64,000 nucleotides of DNA from Sulfurovum sp. TSL1 (GTDB lineage Bacteria; Campylobacterota; Campylobacteria; Campylobacterales; Sulfurovaceae), in contig NZ_BPFI01000002.1 in NCBI RefSeq assembly GCF_019972135.1, positions 62,001 to 126,000 of the forward strand, given 5' to 3'. Positions within the stretch are counted from its first letter, which is position 1, and every line of letters begins with the position of its first letter. A program made the translations under genes and the position numbers. Below, piece after piece: positions 27,628-37,111 of this stretch. A model generated the notes under the pieces. That model did not search any database. It was not told where the DNA came from and saw only the letters and a list, made by a program, of their open reading frames with translations.

Positions 27628-27910
27628 CATAGAAGATGACACTGTCAGTTTACGGATCAAGGCACAACCCAATGCCAGTAAAAACGAATTTTGTGAAGTA
27701 TATGATAATGATGCCATCAAGATACGTATCAAAGCACCGGCAGTCGAAGGTGCGGCAAACAAAGAGTTGGTAAAGTTTCTTGCAAAAAGTTTTAAAGTTT
27801 CAAAAAGTGATATACTGTTTAAAACAGGGCAACATAGCAAGATCAAAATAGTGGTGTTCCCACTGAATGATAAATTTAAAGATTGGATAGAAGAAAATGG
27901 CTACAGATAA
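27617..27910 (+). CDS. yggU: DUF167/YggU-family protein
   Basis: 97-residue small protein with the conserved RIKAQPNASKNEF, IRIKAPAVEGAANKELVKFLAK and KTGQHSKIKIV blocks of the YggU family. Structure is known in the family but the function is not. GTG start overlapping waaA by 11 bases and the next gene's ATG overlapping its own end by 14 bases: a tightly coupled run. Confidence 0.9.
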   Translation: MFYNIEDDTVSLRIKAQPNASKNEFCEVYDNDAIKIRIKAPAVEGAANKELVKFLAKSFKVSKSDILFKTGQHSKIKIVVFPLNDKFKDWIEENGYR

Positions 27911-28634
27911 AGCATATAAAGTCCTTGCAATGGCAAAGGGCATTTCAAACAACAAAGCAAAAGAACTGATAGACAGAGGACTGGTCTATGTGGAAGATAA
28001 AAAAGTAAAGATCGCCAGAGCGGAGATACGCACAGATACGGTCTTCCGTATAGAGTATCCTGAAGATATAGAGATACTCTATGAAGATGAAGATATCATT
28101 GCCGTGAACAAACCTGCCCAGGTGGACAGCTATGAGATCCAGGATTCCATAGCAGGTGCGGAACTTCTTCACAGACTTGACAGAGATACCTCCGGTGTAC
28201 TGTTGTTAGGAAAGAACAGGGAATTTATAGAGCGTGCCATCAAAGAGTTCAAGAACCGTAAAGTAGAAAAACATTATGTGGCATGGATAGAGGGTGTTTT
28301 ATATGAAAAAGTGGAGATAGACGAACCGATCTTTACAGTGAAAAAAGGTAAAGCCTTCTCTATGATAGACCCGGTACGCGGTAAAAAAGCACATACCGTG
28401 GTCAAACCCGAAGAGATACAGGGTAAAAAATCCAAAGTCCATATAGAGATCACGACGGGAAGAACGCACCAGATCCGTGTACATCTTGCACATATAGGGC
28501 ATCCTATCGTAGGGGATGAACAGTATGGAAGCCGTACGCAGTCAAAACGTATCCTTTTGCACTCTGCCAAAATGAAATTACTGGACTACGAGTTCAATGC
28601 GGCAGAGCCCAAAGACATCGCGAGATATAAGTAA
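27897..28634 (+). CDS. RluA-family pseudouridine synthase with S4 domain
   Basis: 245 residues. An N-terminal S4 RNA-binding domain (~1-55) is followed by the RluA catalytic domain with LHRLDRDTSGVLLLGK (catalytic Asp in RLDRDTSG) and the KVHIEITTGRTHQIRVHLAHIGHPIVGD signature, of which the GRTHQIRVHL core is diagnostic. Isomerises uridine in rRNA or tRNA; the target site cannot be told from sequence. It is distinct from a second RluA-type gene at 34134 that lacks the S4 domain. Confidence 0.9.
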   Translation: MATDKAYKVLAMAKGISNNKAKELIDRGLVYVEDKKVKIARAEIRTDTVFRIEYPEDIEILYEDEDIIAVNKPAQVDSYEIQDSIAGAELLHRLDRDTSGVLLLGKNREFIERAIKEFKNRKVEKHYVAWIEGVLYEKVEIDEPIFTVKKGKAFSMIDPVRGKKAHTVVKPEEIQGKKSKVHIEITTGRTHQIRVHLAHIGHPIVGDEQYGSRTQSKRILLHSAKMKLLDYEFNAAEPKDIARYK

Positions 28635-28691
28635 ATCTTCGATAAAATCGCAACATTATATAGAGAAAAAAGAGAAGAAATAAGGTAAGAA

Positions 28692-30047
28692 ATGTTTGAT
28701 ACTTTAACCGACAGTTTTAAAAATGCCATAGGCAAAATCCGCTTTCATGATGATGAAAAGGCACTCAAAAAAGCAACTGCTGAACTGAAAAAATCACTGT
28801 TAAAAGCAGATGTACACCACAAAGTAGTGAAAGAGCTCATTTCGAGCGTAGAGATCGAGACCAAGCAAAACGGTGTAGGTAAAGAGAACTTCCTCAAAGC
28901 ACTGCAAACGAAACTTACGGATATTTTAACGATAGAAGGTGCGCCTAAAGGTTTCACTTTCGCATCCAAACCACCAACGGTTGTTCTGATGATAGGACTA
29001 CAGGGGTCGGGTAAAACGACCACCACGGGTAAATTGGCCTATTTCCTCAAAGAACAAAAAAAGAAAAAGGTCATGGTGATCGCAGCCGACCTTCAGAGAC
29101 TCGCAGCGGTAGAACAGCTCAGACAGATCACTTCACAGATTGAAGTGGAGCTTGTCGCTGACGAGAATGCCACACCTGTAGAGATCGTCAAGCAGGGGCT
29201 TGCAAGGGCAGAGAAAGAGCTTTATGATGTCGTACTTATAGATACCGCGGGACGTTTGGCCATAGATGAAGAGCTGATGAATGAGCTTGCAGAGGTGAAG
29301 AAGGTAGCAGAACCTGATGAACTTTTCTATGTGGCAGATGCCATGACAGGTCAGGATGCCGTCAGAACAGCACAAACCTTTAAAGAGAAGATAGGTATCA
29401 CCGGTGTGGTACTTTCCAAATTTGATGGTGACTCCAAAGGCGGTGTGGCACTTGGGCTTACAGAGCAGGTAGGGGTACCGCTTCGTTTCATCGGTGCAGG
29501 TGAAAAGATGCCGGATCTTGAGCAGTTCATTTCAGACAGGATCGTAAGCCGTTTGATGGGTGCAGGGGATGTTGAGTCATTGGCAGAAAAAGCTGCAGCG
29601 GCGATAGACCCTAAAGAAGCAAAAAAAATGACACAGAAGATCAAAAAAGGTCAGTTCAATTTCAATGATTTCCTGGCACAGATGGAACAGATGAAGAAAC
29701 TCGGAAGCATGAAGTCCATCATGGGTATGATACCTGGTATGGGGAACATGGCAAAACAGCTAGGTGATCTGGACCTGGAGAATTCCGATGAGATCAAAAT
29801 GATCAAGGCGATGGTCTCTTCCATGACACCCAAAGAGAGAGAAGACCCGGATCTTCTTAGCAACACGCGTAAGAGACGTTTGGCAGCAGGCGCCGGACTG
29901 GATCAGGTACAGGTGAACCGTGTACTTAAGCAGTTCAAGAACGCTGCCAAGATGGCGAAAAAGCTATCAGGGAAAGGCGGTATGAAACAGATGCAGGATA
30001 TGATGGCAAAAATGCAGGGCGGCGGTTTCCCGGGCGGACCTCGCTAA
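28692..30047 (+). CDS. ffh: Signal recognition particle protein Ffh
   Basis: SRP GTPase that binds 4.5S RNA and signal sequences and delivers nascent membrane proteins to FtsY. 451 residues: N domain (~1-90), G domain with P-loop GLQGSGKTTTTGKLA, DTAGR and TKFDGD-type motif (here SKFDGDSKGG), then the methionine-rich M domain from ~300 with MKSIMGMIPGMGNM. The C-terminal tail is Gly/Met-rich. It leads into the ribosomal operon after a 235-bp spacer that carries promoter-like sequence. Confidence 0.97.
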   Translation: MFDTLTDSFKNAIGKIRFHDDEKALKKATAELKKSLLKADVHHKVVKELISSVEIETKQNGVGKENFLKALQTKLTDILTIEGAPKGFTFASKPPTVVLMIGLQGSGKTTTTGKLAYFLKEQKKKKVMVIAADLQRLAAVEQLRQITSQIEVELVADENATPVEIVKQGLARAEKELYDVVLIDTAGRLAIDEELMNELAEVKKVAEPDELFYVADAMTGQDAVRTAQTFKEKIGITGVVLSKFDGDSKGGVALGLTEQVGVPLRFIGAGEKMPDLEQFISDRIVSRLMGAGDVESLAEKAAAAIDPKEAKKMTQKIKKGQFNFNDFLAQMEQMKKLGSMKSIMGMIPGMGNMAKQLGDLDLENSDEIKMIKAMVSSMTPKEREDPDLLSNTRKRRLAAGAGLDQVQVNRVLKQFKNAAKMAKKLSGKGGMKQMQDMMAKMQGGGFPGGPR

Positions 30048-30125
30048 GAACTGACGGCTTCCGTATGAAGCAACTACAGCTCCTACCCTTGCACGCGAAA
30101 AGACCATGGCATTTAATAAAATCTT

Positions 30126-30145
30126 TATAATTTTTATGGTAGAAT
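30126..30145 (+). promoter_or_regulatory. Promoter region of the rpsP-rplS operon
   Basis: Two -10-like boxes (TATAAT at 30126 and TAGAAT at 30140, the latter preceded by TATGG as an extended -10) stand about 140 bp upstream of rpsP. The remaining leader (30146-30282) has no gene and could host leader control. Inference. Confidence 0.4.
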
Positions 30146-30282
30146 CGCGTTCCAAAAAGAATTTACGAAGTGTTGATGAGTGTTTTAGTCATTAAAAAAC
30201 AGTTGTCAGTACTTGTTACGAGAATACATAACTTTTCCTCGAGATAGGCATTAAAAAAAATGAAAAGAACAAAGGACACAAT

Positions 30283-30513
30283 ATGACAATGATCAGAATG
30301 ACAAGAATGGGTAGAAAGAAAAAACCATTTTACAGAATCGTAGTAACAGACAGCAGAAAAAGAAGAGACGGTGGTTGGATCGAAGCAATCGGTCACTATA
30401 ACCCGGTAAGTGTAAACAAAGATCTTACGCTTGATGAAGAGAGATTGAACTACTGGTTAAGTGTTGGTGCACAAATGAGCCCGACAGTAAAAAGACTAGC
30501 AGGTAAAAAATAG
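30283..30513 (+). CDS. rpsP: 30S ribosomal protein S16
   Basis: 76 residues with the S16 signature [21 protein letters not shown] split over the N-terminus, then [12 protein letters not shown] ribosome-binding site (AAGGACAC) precedes ATG 30283. First gene of rpsP-khpA-rimM-trmD-rplS, the common bacterial order. Confidence 0.98.
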   Translation: MTMIRMTRMGRKKKPFYRIVVTDSRKRRDGGWIEAIGHYNPVSVNKDLTLDEERLNYWLSVGAQMSPTVKRLAGKK

Positions 30514-30518
30514 TCTGA

Positions 30519-30761
30519 ATGGTTAAAGATTTCCTGCTCTCCTATACCAAACTTTTGGTACACAACCCTGAAGATATCTCTATAGAGATCACAGAGGTTG
30601 ATGAGAGTTTCGATGAGATCACCATCTTCGCAAACAGTGAAGACATAGGTAAACTTATCGGTAAAGAAGGAAAAATGATCAATTCTATCAAAACAGTCAT
30701 CTCCGGCTGTAAAGCAAAAGGCGGTAAAAACTACCGCGTTAATGTAAAAGCTTCAAAGTAA
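30519..30761 (+). CDS. khpA: KH-domain RNA-binding protein (KhpA)
   Basis: 80-residue single KH-domain protein with GKEGKMINSIKTVI carrying the GxxG RNA-contact loop. It lies between rpsP and rimM as in many bacteria, where KhpA binds many RNAs, often with KhpB. The start follows rpsP by five bases. Confidence 0.93.
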   Translation: MVKDFLLSYTKLLVHNPEDISIEITEVDESFDEITIFANSEDIGKLIGKEGKMINSIKTVISGCKAKGGKNYRVNVKASK

Positions 30762-30768
30762 CACTCTT

Positions 30769-31296
30769 ATGTCAAAAGACAACTTTTTTATCGCTCAAAT
30801 AGGGCGGACCATTGGACTTTGGGGTGACCTCAAATTTCATCTCCATACAGATTTCCCAGAACAGTTTAAAGTAGGCCAGACCTATAAAAGCAACCGTGGT
30901 GACCTGACTATATCAGATATCAATTTTACACGCGGAATCATTCGTTTCAGAGGGTATGAAAGTATTGATGCTGCAAAAAAACTGACCAATGCAAAACTTT
31001 ATGCCAATGAAGCACAAACAAAAGAGAATTGCGAACTGGGCGAAGGGCAACATTTTTGGTTTGATGTGATCGGTTGTGTAGTCAAACAGGATGATGAAGT
31101 TTTAGGTGTGGTAGAGGATATACAACGTATGGCAGATACAGACTACCTTGCCGTGAAAACAGATGCCAGTTTAGTTGCAGCAGGTTTGTCTAAACAATTC
31201 CTACTCCCTTACATAGAACGTTACATCATCAAAATCGATACAGATGAAAAAATAGTCCATACGAAAGATGCTAAAGACATTTTAGAGGCTAGCTAA
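30769..31296 (+). CDS. rimM: Ribosome maturation factor RimM
   Basis: 175 residues, two beta-barrel domains. The N-terminal IGRTIGLWGDLKFHLHTDFPE and the PRC-barrel segment GVVEDIQRMADTDYLAVK, then FLLPYIERYIIKID, match RimM, which binds S19 and helps 16S 3'-domain processing. Slight divergence in the usual G-x-HGLKG region (GLWGDLK) is seen in related species. In operon, 7 bases after khpA. Confidence 0.93.
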   Translation: MSKDNFFIAQIGRTIGLWGDLKFHLHTDFPEQFKVGQTYKSNRGDLTISDINFTRGIIRFRGYESIDAAKKLTNAKLYANEAQTKENCELGEGQHFWFDVIGCVVKQDDEVLGVVEDIQRMADTDYLAVKTDASLVAAGLSKQFLLPYIERYIIKIDTDEKIVHTKDAKDILEAS

Positions 31297-31300
31297 AGCT

Positions 31301-31996
31301 ATGTATTTCTCTTTTGTTACACTGTTTCCGGAGCTTATCAAAGGGTATTTTTCCGAGAGTATCTTGAAACGTGCGATTGAAGATGAAAAAATCTCTATCG
31401 ATTTTTACAATCCACGTGATTTTACCACAGATAAACACAACCGCGTGGATGCACCGATGATAGGCGGAGGGGCAGGTATGCTCATGACACCGCAGCCTTT
31501 GATGGATACGCTTCGTAAAGTAAGAGAGACTTCTCCAAAGGCTCATGTGGTGTTTGTTTCCCCTGTGGCAAAACCATTCACGCAAAACGATGCAAGGCGT
31601 TTAGCGAAAAAAGAGCATGTGGTGCTTGTGAGCGGACGTTATGAAGGCATAGATGAAAGGGTCATCGAAGCGCAGGCAGATGAACTTTTTTCCATAGGAG
31701 ATTTTATCTTGACCGGCGGAGAGTTGGCAAGTATGGTGGTTTGTGATGCGATCAGTCGTAATGTCGAAGGGGTATTAGGCAACAGTGACTCTTTAAGTAT
31801 AGAGAGCTTTGAAGCATCACTTTTGGAAGCGCCTTCTTTTACGAAACCCAAGAATTATGAAAACAATGAAGTAGTTTCAGAATTCCTAAAGGGTAATCAT
31901 AGTAAAATCACGGACTTAAAAAGAGGGCTTGCTTTGTGTAAAACAAAGTATTTTAGGCCAGACTTATACAAAAAAGGTATAACACATGAGAAATAA
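31301..31996 (+). CDS. trmD: tRNA (guanine-37-N1)-methyltransferase
   Basis: SAM-dependent SPOUT methyltransferase making m1G37, which prevents frameshifting. 231 residues with the knot motifs [31 protein letters not shown] and the C-terminal YTKPxxY-like [12 protein letters not shown]. It starts four bases after rimM and overlaps rplS by 11 bases. Confidence 0.97.
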   Translation: MYFSFVTLFPELIKGYFSESILKRAIEDEKISIDFYNPRDFTTDKHNRVDAPMIGGGAGMLMTPQPLMDTLRKVRETSPKAHVVFVSPVAKPFTQNDARRLAKKEHVVLVSGRYEGIDERVIEAQADELFSIGDFILTGGELASMVVCDAISRNVEGVLGNSDSLSIESFEASLLEAPSFTKPKNYENNEVVSEFLKGNHSKITDLKRGLALCKTKYFRPDLYKKGITHEK

Positions 31997-32345
31997 ATAC
32001 ATTGAAAGCTTCGAGCAAGCACAAGTAGAAAACAGAAATATTCCAGAGTTCAGAGCAGGTGATACAGTAAGAGTAGCTGTTAGAATTAAGGAAGGTGAAA
32101 AGACAAGAGTTCAGAACTATGAAGGTCTTTGTATCGCGATCAGAGGTCAGGGAACTGGTAGAACATTCAACGTAAGAAAAATGGGTGCCAACTCTGTGGG
32201 TGTTGAGAGAATCTTCCCAATTTACTCAGACTCTATCGAGAGTATCGAAGTACTTAGAAGAGGTAGAGTAAGAAGAGCTAAATTGTTCTATCTTAGAGAG
32301 CTTAAAGGTAAAGCAGCAAGAATCAAAGAACTCAGAAGAAAGTAA
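31986..32345 (+). CDS. rplS: 50S ribosomal protein L19
   Basis: 119 residues; conserved [40 protein letters not shown] and [12 protein letters not shown]. Last gene of the operon; its ATG lies within the end of trmD. A hairpin follows the stop. Confidence 0.98.
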   Translation: MRNKYIESFEQAQVENRNIPEFRAGDTVRVAVRIKEGEKTRVQNYEGLCIAIRGQGTGRTFNVRKMGANSVGVERIFPIYSDSIESIEVLRRGRVRRAKLFYLRELKGKAARIKELRRK

Positions 32346-32375
32346 TCTTTCTTTCTGCTTCATCGCATCTTTACA

Positions 32376-32409
32376 GGAGCTGGTTCAGTCACTTACTGAC
32401 GTAAGCTCC
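32376..32409 (+). terminator. Hairpin after the rplS operon
   Basis: Outer stem GGAGCT/AGCTCC and inner stem TCAGT/ACTGA about 30 bases after the rplS stop. No T-run follows, so it may be a processing or protecting hairpin as much as a terminator. Confidence 0.45.
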
Positions 32410-32527
32410 CTCACCACAACCTACAAATCTACAATTAATCAAAAAGAAATCTCAACTTTCTTATATAAATACAAAAATTATTTTTAATCGCTATAATAGT
32501 TCAAAATCTATTGAGGGATCTCCCATT

Positions 32528-33091
32528 ATGTTATCAGCCATAAAACATAAACTTATCACACTTGTACAACTCCTACTTGTTATGACCTATATCCTCTTTG
32601 AAGAGTTGATCTGGGAAGGAATTGCAAAACCTATCTATGAAGCGATCCATGCACTTAAAATACTTCAGCGTTTAGAAGCAAAGTTGGAGAACTTGAATCC
32701 CTCTATGATTCTTGTTATTTTTATACTCTTATTTGTCATAGTGGAAGCATTCGGTCTTTATGCGGGAATGTTGTTTGTCAGCGGACAGATGATCTTGGGG
32801 CTGGTGCTCTATATCGCCAAGATCCCAATCGCGGCATTTACTTTTTGGCTTTTTAGAGTGACAGAAGAGAAGTTGATGCAGTTTGGATGGTTTAAATGGT
32901 TGTATGAGTGGATCATGCGAGCGATCGCCTGGATCAAGGCTACTGAGATACATCGCAAAACGATGGAACGTTTGGTAGAGATGAAGAGAGACATCAAAGC
33001 ATGGAAAGAAAAATACTTTGCAGGGGAAAGTCCATTTATTGGGAGAATGAAACAGCTTTACAAGAGAGTGAAAGTATCATTGAGAAAATAA
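32528..33091 (+). CDS. Conserved membrane protein of unknown function
   Basis: 187 residues with three hydrophobic stretches (~10-28, ~58-80, ~83-105) and a basic C-terminal cytoplasmic-looking tail (~140-187, rich in Lys/Arg). The stretch between the first and second helices is amphipathic. I do not recognise a family; similar lone membrane proteins downstream of rplS occur in relatives. It has its own AT-rich upstream region with TATAAT-like sequence at ~32492 (GCTATAATAG). Confidence 0.75.
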   Translation: MLSAIKHKLITLVQLLLVMTYILFEELIWEGIAKPIYEAIHALKILQRLEAKLENLNPSMILVIFILLFVIVEAFGLYAGMLFVSGQMILGLVLYIAKIPIAAFTFWLFRVTEEKLMQFGWFKWLYEWIMRAIAWIKATEIHRKTMERLVEMKRDIKAWKEKYFAGESPFIGRMKQLYKRVKVSLRK

Positions 33092-33121
33092 TCTATGATA
33101 GATTGATTGAGGGAAAACGAT

Positions 33122-33604
33122 TTATTTGTGGCCACTCTCTCCGGTTCTTGCGACAAGTGCATTCATTTTTTCTCCACCGATGTGATAGGCTTTCCCAAAG
33201 CCAAATGTTGCTTCACCGTAAATAGGCTTGAGTGCATACAGGTTAAAGTCCTTCATGCCCATGAGCATCGTGACCATAGTGGCATCAAACTTATACTGAA
33301 AATGTTTCATCACCGTGTCAAATCTCTCACTCTCCCTGGAGAGTGATGTGACATCGCACTGTAGTGAGATACGTTTTCTTGCAAAGATATTTTCACTCCT
33401 GCTCTCATCTTCAATAAAAAATGCGGAAGCCCGGGGTGTGGTTTGTATATTCTGTGCATGTGTAGCCATGTCTGATATAAAGATATAGACCTGTTCCCCA
33501 TCATAGTAAAAAGGTGCATAAGAGGAGAAAGGATAGCCATTACTGCCCTGTGTCCCCAGAACAACACTCTGATATTCGGCCAATAGTTCTGTCAGTGTAG
33601 GCAT
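33122..33604 (-). CDS. Pyridoxamine-phosphate-oxidase-fold protein (HugZ-like)
   Basis: 160 residues with a split-barrel flavin/heme-binding fold: N-terminal VVLGTQGSNGYPFSSYAPF, then ISDMATHAQNIQTTPRAS and the C-terminal YGEATFGFGKAYHI. The last part resembles the HugZ heme-oxygenase family of Helicobacter and Campylobacter, whose members are ~250 residues and end in a His-rich tail. Here the protein is shorter and ends RTGESGHK. Function in heme handling is inferred. It starts 6 bases after the smpB stop, so likely transcribed with smpB. Confidence 0.75.
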   Translation of the reverse strand: MPTLTELLAEYQSVVLGTQGSNGYPFSSYAPFYYDGEQVYIFISDMATHAQNIQTTPRASAFFIEDESRSENIFARKRISLQCDVTSLSRESERFDTVMKHFQYKFDATMVTMLMGMKDFNLYALKPIYGEATFGFGKAYHIGGEKMNALVARTGESGHK

Positions 33605-33610
33605 GCGATG

Positions 33611-34072
33611 TTAGACACTCTTGTTCTTCATCGCCTGCTGGGCTTCACGTTTGAGTGTTTTTTCTTTCATGTCGGCACGTTTGTCATGCAGTTTTTTACC
33701 TTTGGCCAGTGCAATGCTCACTTTGGCAATGTTACGTTCATTAAAATAGATCATAAGAGGCACGATAGTCAGCCCCTCTTTGTGTACTTTCACATAGAGT
33801 TTTGCCAACTCTTTTTTATGTAAGAGCAGTTTTCTAGGTGCTCTTGTATCGGGGACAAAGTATTTATTTGTTGTCTCTAGATGAGAGATATGTGCATTCA
33901 TAATATGTAGCTCACCCTTGATAAAACGGCAAAAAGCATCAGCGAGGTTGGCACGTTTGGCACGAAGTGCTTTAACTTCTGCACCCGTCAATACAATCCC
34001 CGCTTCAAATTTTTCAATGATCTCATAATCATGTCTGGCTTTTTTATTCTGCGCTACGATATTGATCGCCAA
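33611..34072 (-). CDS. smpB: SsrA-binding protein SmpB
   Basis: 153 residues; binds tmRNA for trans-translation rescue of stalled ribosomes. Conserved NKKARHDYEIIEKFEAGIVL (first 20 of the core), GAEVKALRAKRANLADAF, and a basic tail HDKRADMKEKTLKRE. In relatives smpB usually directly follows ispE; here ispE is 4.3 kb to the right and a plus-strand block lies between. Confidence 0.97.
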   Translation of the reverse strand: MAINIVAQNKKARHDYEIIEKFEAGIVLTGAEVKALRAKRANLADAFCRFIKGELHIMNAHISHLETTNKYFVPDTRAPRKLLLHKKELAKLYVKVHKEGLTIVPLMIYFNERNIAKVSIALAKGKKLHDKRADMKEKTLKREAQQAMKNKSV

Positions 34073-34133
34073 ATTGGTCCTTTATGTAGAGTCTTCTGTC
34101 TATATTTTGTAGAATTATATCATATAATTCACC

Positions 34134-34880
34134 ATGGATAAAACGGAAACAAACCCCTTGGAAATTCTTTATCAGGATGCATACCTTGTGGCGATCAATA
34201 AACCATCAGGTCTGCTTGTACATAAGTCTCCTATCGATAAACATGAAACAGAGTTCGCACTGCAAATGGTACGTGATCAGATAGGACAGTATGTCTATCC
34301 CATCCATCGTTTAGATAAACCGACCTCAGGGGTATTGCTTTTTGCATTGGATGCCCAAACGGCCCAGAGGATGTCCCTTATGTTTCGTGGATCACAGGTC
34401 CATAAAGAGTACATGGCTGTCGTACGCGGGTTTACTGAAGATGCGTCACTGATAGACTATCCGCTTAAGCAGATGTTAGATACCAAAGAGCAGAAGCAAA
34501 AGGGAATCACTAAAGAGACCCAAGAGGCACAAACACAGTATCAGCGTTTGGCTACTGTAGAACTACCTTACCCTGTAAGCCGTTACCCTGTCGCGCGTTA
34601 CTCTTTGGTAAAACTTTTTCCAAGAACGGGAAGAAAACATCAGCTTAGACGTCATATGAAGCATATCTTTCATCCCATCATAGGAGATACAAAACACGGA
34701 AGAGGTGAGCATAATACACTGTTCCGTGAAAAATATGCATGCCATAGGCTTCTGTTACATTCAAACAGGATCTCTTTTATGCATCCCATCCGTCGAGAAA
34801 CATTAGTGATAGATGCCGCACTGGATGATACATGGCAGAGAATCTTCAAAGAATTTGGATGGGAACAGTTTATTTACTAG
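34134..34880 (+). CDS. truC: RluA-family pseudouridine synthase (TruC-like)
   Basis: 248 residues, no S4 domain. Catalytic motif YPIHRLDKPTSGVLLFALD, then LFPRTGRKHQLRRHMKHI and HPIIGDTKHGRGEHN match TruC, which modifies U65 in tRNA-Ile and tRNA-Asp. HxR-type details fit the TruC branch better than RluA/C/D, but this is by eye. It is divergent from smpB with a ~60-bp AT-rich spacer and opens the plus-strand block 34134-38338. Confidence 0.88.
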   Translation: MDKTETNPLEILYQDAYLVAINKPSGLLVHKSPIDKHETEFALQMVRDQIGQYVYPIHRLDKPTSGVLLFALDAQTAQRMSLMFRGSQVHKEYMAVVRGFTEDASLIDYPLKQMLDTKEQKQKGITKETQEAQTQYQRLATVELPYPVSRYPVARYSLVKLFPRTGRKHQLRRHMKHIFHPIIGDTKHGRGEHNTLFREKYACHRLLLHSNRISFMHPIRRETLVIDAALDDTWQRIFKEFGWEQFIY

Positions 34881-34963
34881 GTTCAGCTATACCTACAATT
34901 AAGAAGATAATTATACGCACGTTCACATATAGTAAAATATCTCTATTGTATCCTCTTCTATGG

Positions 34964-34969
34964 TATAAT
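34964..34969 (+). promoter_or_regulatory. Extended -10 promoter of the envelope trio
   Basis: TATAAT preceded by TATGG (extended -10) 31 bp before the preferred start at 35001. The three following genes have gaps of 3-14 bases and no internal promoter seen, so this probably drives all. Confidence 0.55.
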
Positions 34970-35000
34970 TATAGGAATATTAATTATGTGGAGCTATAGA

Positions 35001-35564
35001 ATGACTTTATCAAGAGGGTGGTATTACCCCTTAATATTTTTGTTTTTGTTCAGTGCATCTTTTGTTGAAGCACAAGAAGATACAGCACTCGCAACGGAAC
35101 AAAAAAATACTTATGTGAATCTAAATACAGAAAAACCAGACTCTAAGATCATTATCGGAGCGCTGGAGTATGTTCGACTTGTACCTCCTAATGTGGTACT
35201 CAAAGCGCGTATTGACACAGGTGCAAAAACGACATCCATCGATGCACGTGATATCACTCCTTTTGAACGTGACGGTAAACAGTGGGTGCGGTTTGTCTGT
35301 GTGTCCGGAGAAAAAGAGTATACGATCGAGCGAAAAGTGGTCAGAACAGTACAGATCAAGCGTCATGGAACAGAGTCACAGGACCGTTATGTGGTAGAGA
35401 TGCGTATCATTCTCGGTAATGTATCCCAGCTTATCTCTGTGAACCTGAATGATAGGGATGAATACAAATACCCTGTCCTTATAGGACGTAATTTCTTACG
35501 CGATTTTTTTATGGTTGATGTGGCAAAAAAATATCAATTCAAACCTATGTCTTTACCTAAATAA
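35001..35564 (+). CDS. Exported retropepsin-like protein (RimB/DUF785 family)
   Basis: 187 residues. A signal peptide (MTLSRGWYYPLIFLFLFSAS...VEA) directs it to the periplasm. The domain begins IIGALEYVRLVPP and holds the aspartate motif ARIDTGAKTTSIDA of the pepsin/retropepsin-like family often labelled ATP-dependent zinc protease. Only one Asp motif is present, so activity would need a dimer. ATG 35001 has GGAG seven bases upstream; ATG 34986 is an alternative. It is first in a run with an inactive-transglutaminase membrane protein and an ATP-grasp ligase, a recurrent association. Confidence 0.85.
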   Translation: MTLSRGWYYPLIFLFLFSASFVEAQEDTALATEQKNTYVNLNTEKPDSKIIIGALEYVRLVPPNVVLKARIDTGAKTTSIDARDITPFERDGKQWVRFVCVSGEKEYTIERKVVRTVQIKRHGTESQDRYVVEMRIILGNVSQLISVNLNDRDEYKYPVLIGRNFLRDFFMVDVAKKYQFKPMSLPK

Positions 35565-35578
35565 GAAGGGAAAAATGC

Positions 35579-37108
35579 ATGTCTAGAAGATTTCAAGTAC
35601 GATTGATCACGTTCGCTTTGGCATTTACAGGATTTTTTATCGTCTGGTATAAGGTCGGTGTACTTGGCATACCTTTTTTACCCCATGAAAAGCGTTCTGT
35701 CTATACGGTTGGAGCGGAGATCTCATTTGTAGGGCAGAAGAAATCGGTATTGGTCTCTATGGCACTGCCAGAACCTCAGGAGGGGATACAGATACTCTCT
35801 GAAGATGTTGCATCATCCGGTTTTGGCTATGCCGAGGGAGAAACTGTAAACGGAAAAAGGGCTGAATGGAGTAAGCGTAATGTGGTAGGGCCGCAGATGC
35901 TTTACTACTCTCTTGAAGTCTTGATAGAACCGGGAGAGCATAAGCCTAAACCGCCTATTGTCCCGTCTGAACAAGAAACTGAGACGCTTAGTGATCTTCC
36001 AAATATGCTGCAGGATACTGCAAAAAATCTTTTACATGATATACGTTCCAGATCGGCAGATACACATTCATTTACAGCACAGCTGATCAAGGATTTTAGT
36101 GCCAAAGAGCCTTCGCAGGCAGTGAAAATACTGCTTGCACAGTCAGGAGAAAGCAAAATTGATCTGCTCTACCGTCTGCTAAGATACAGAAAGATAACAG
36201 TACGCAAGATCCATGGGCTTTATCTGGAAAGTGCACGGCGTAATATCGCATTGACACCTATGCTGGATGTCTATGACGGAAAAGATTGGCAACTGTATGA
36301 TCTGAACAAAGGTAAAGTGGTCCGTGATAAGAACTTTTTTGTTTGGCAGCAGGGCGATAATGCTTTGATAGAGGTCACCGGAGCAAAAAAATCCAACATC
36401 AGTTTTTCATTGAATGAACGTCAGGTTCCCGTACAATATCTTCTTGACAAAAAAGAGCTTGTCAAAAAGGCAGCGATATTGGACTTTTCACTCTTTACCT
36501 TGCCTATATCCGAGCAGAATACCTATAGGCATATCTTGCTGGTACCCTTTGGCGCATTGGTGGTGGTATTGTTAAGGATCATGGTGGGATTGAGAACGTC
36601 TGGAACCTTTATGCCCGTGTTGATAGCATTGGCCTTTATGGAGACGACACTTTCTGCCGGGCTGATCATGTTTATCATGATCGTAGGAATGGGTCTGATC
36701 ATTCGTTCGTATTTAAGCAGTCTGAACCTGTTACTGGTCGCAAGGATCTCCGCAGTGATGATCGTCGTGATCCTTATTATGTCCTTTATGAGTATTTTAA
36801 GTTTTAAACTGGGGATCAAAGAAGTGCTTACTGTCACATTCTTCCCTATGATCATTTTGGCCTGGACGATTGAAAGAATGTCCATATTATGGGAAGAAGA
36901 GGGGGCAAGAGAGGTCTTCATTCAAGGTGGAGGTTCACTCATCGTTGCTGTGTTCGCTTACTTTGTCATGAGTGATCCCTTTGTTTCACATATAGCTTTT
37001 AATTTCCCGGAACTGCTTTTGGTGGTATTGGCCGTAATCATTATGATCGGACGTTACAGTGGATATCGTTTGAGTGAACTCATGCGTTTCAGATCCATGG
37101 TGGAGTGA
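35579..37108 (+). CDS. Inactive-transglutaminase multi-TM protein (UUP1 family)
   Basis: 509 residues. One N-terminal helix (~7-27), then a periplasmic region (~35-310). Its middle (KDFSAKEPSQAVKILLAQSG ...) resembles a transglutaminase-like domain but without a catalytic Cys-His-Asp set. Then come about six or seven membrane helices (~320-500) with GLRTSGTFMPVLIALAF. Such proteins are encoded beside alpha-glutamate-ligase-like ATP-grasp enzymes and retropepsin-like proteins, as here. Likely inner-membrane; the biochemical role is unknown. Confidence 0.85.
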   Translation: MSRRFQVRLITFALAFTGFFIVWYKVGVLGIPFLPHEKRSVYTVGAEISFVGQKKSVLVSMALPEPQEGIQILSEDVASSGFGYAEGETVNGKRAEWSKRNVVGPQMLYYSLEVLIEPGEHKPKPPIVPSEQETETLSDLPNMLQDTAKNLLHDIRSRSADTHSFTAQLIKDFSAKEPSQAVKILLAQSGESKIDLLYRLLRYRKITVRKIHGLYLESARRNIALTPMLDVYDGKDWQLYDLNKGKVVRDKNFFVWQQGDNALIEVTGAKKSNISFSLNERQVPVQYLLDKKELVKKAAILDFSLFTLPISEQNTYRHILLVPFGALVVVLLRIMVGLRTSGTFMPVLIALAFMETTLSAGLIMFIMIVGMGLIIRSYLSSLNLLLVARISAVMIVVILIMSFMSILSFKLGIKEVLTVTFFPMIILAWTIERMSILWEEEGAREVFIQGGGSLIVAVFAYFVMSDPFVSHIAFNFPELLLVVLAVIIMIGRYSGYRLSELMRFRSMVE

Positions 37109-37111
37109 TCG

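Noticed and set aside
30048-30282. Possible third copy of the dispersed repeat (CCCTTGCAC ... GGCATTTA)
   Set aside because: Only short words match and the two diagnostic hairpins are absent; left as a hint.
33001-33346. Plus-strand frames across the end of the membrane-protein gene and the HugZ-like gene
   Set aside because: They are antisense or out of frame with well-supported genes and lack start signals.
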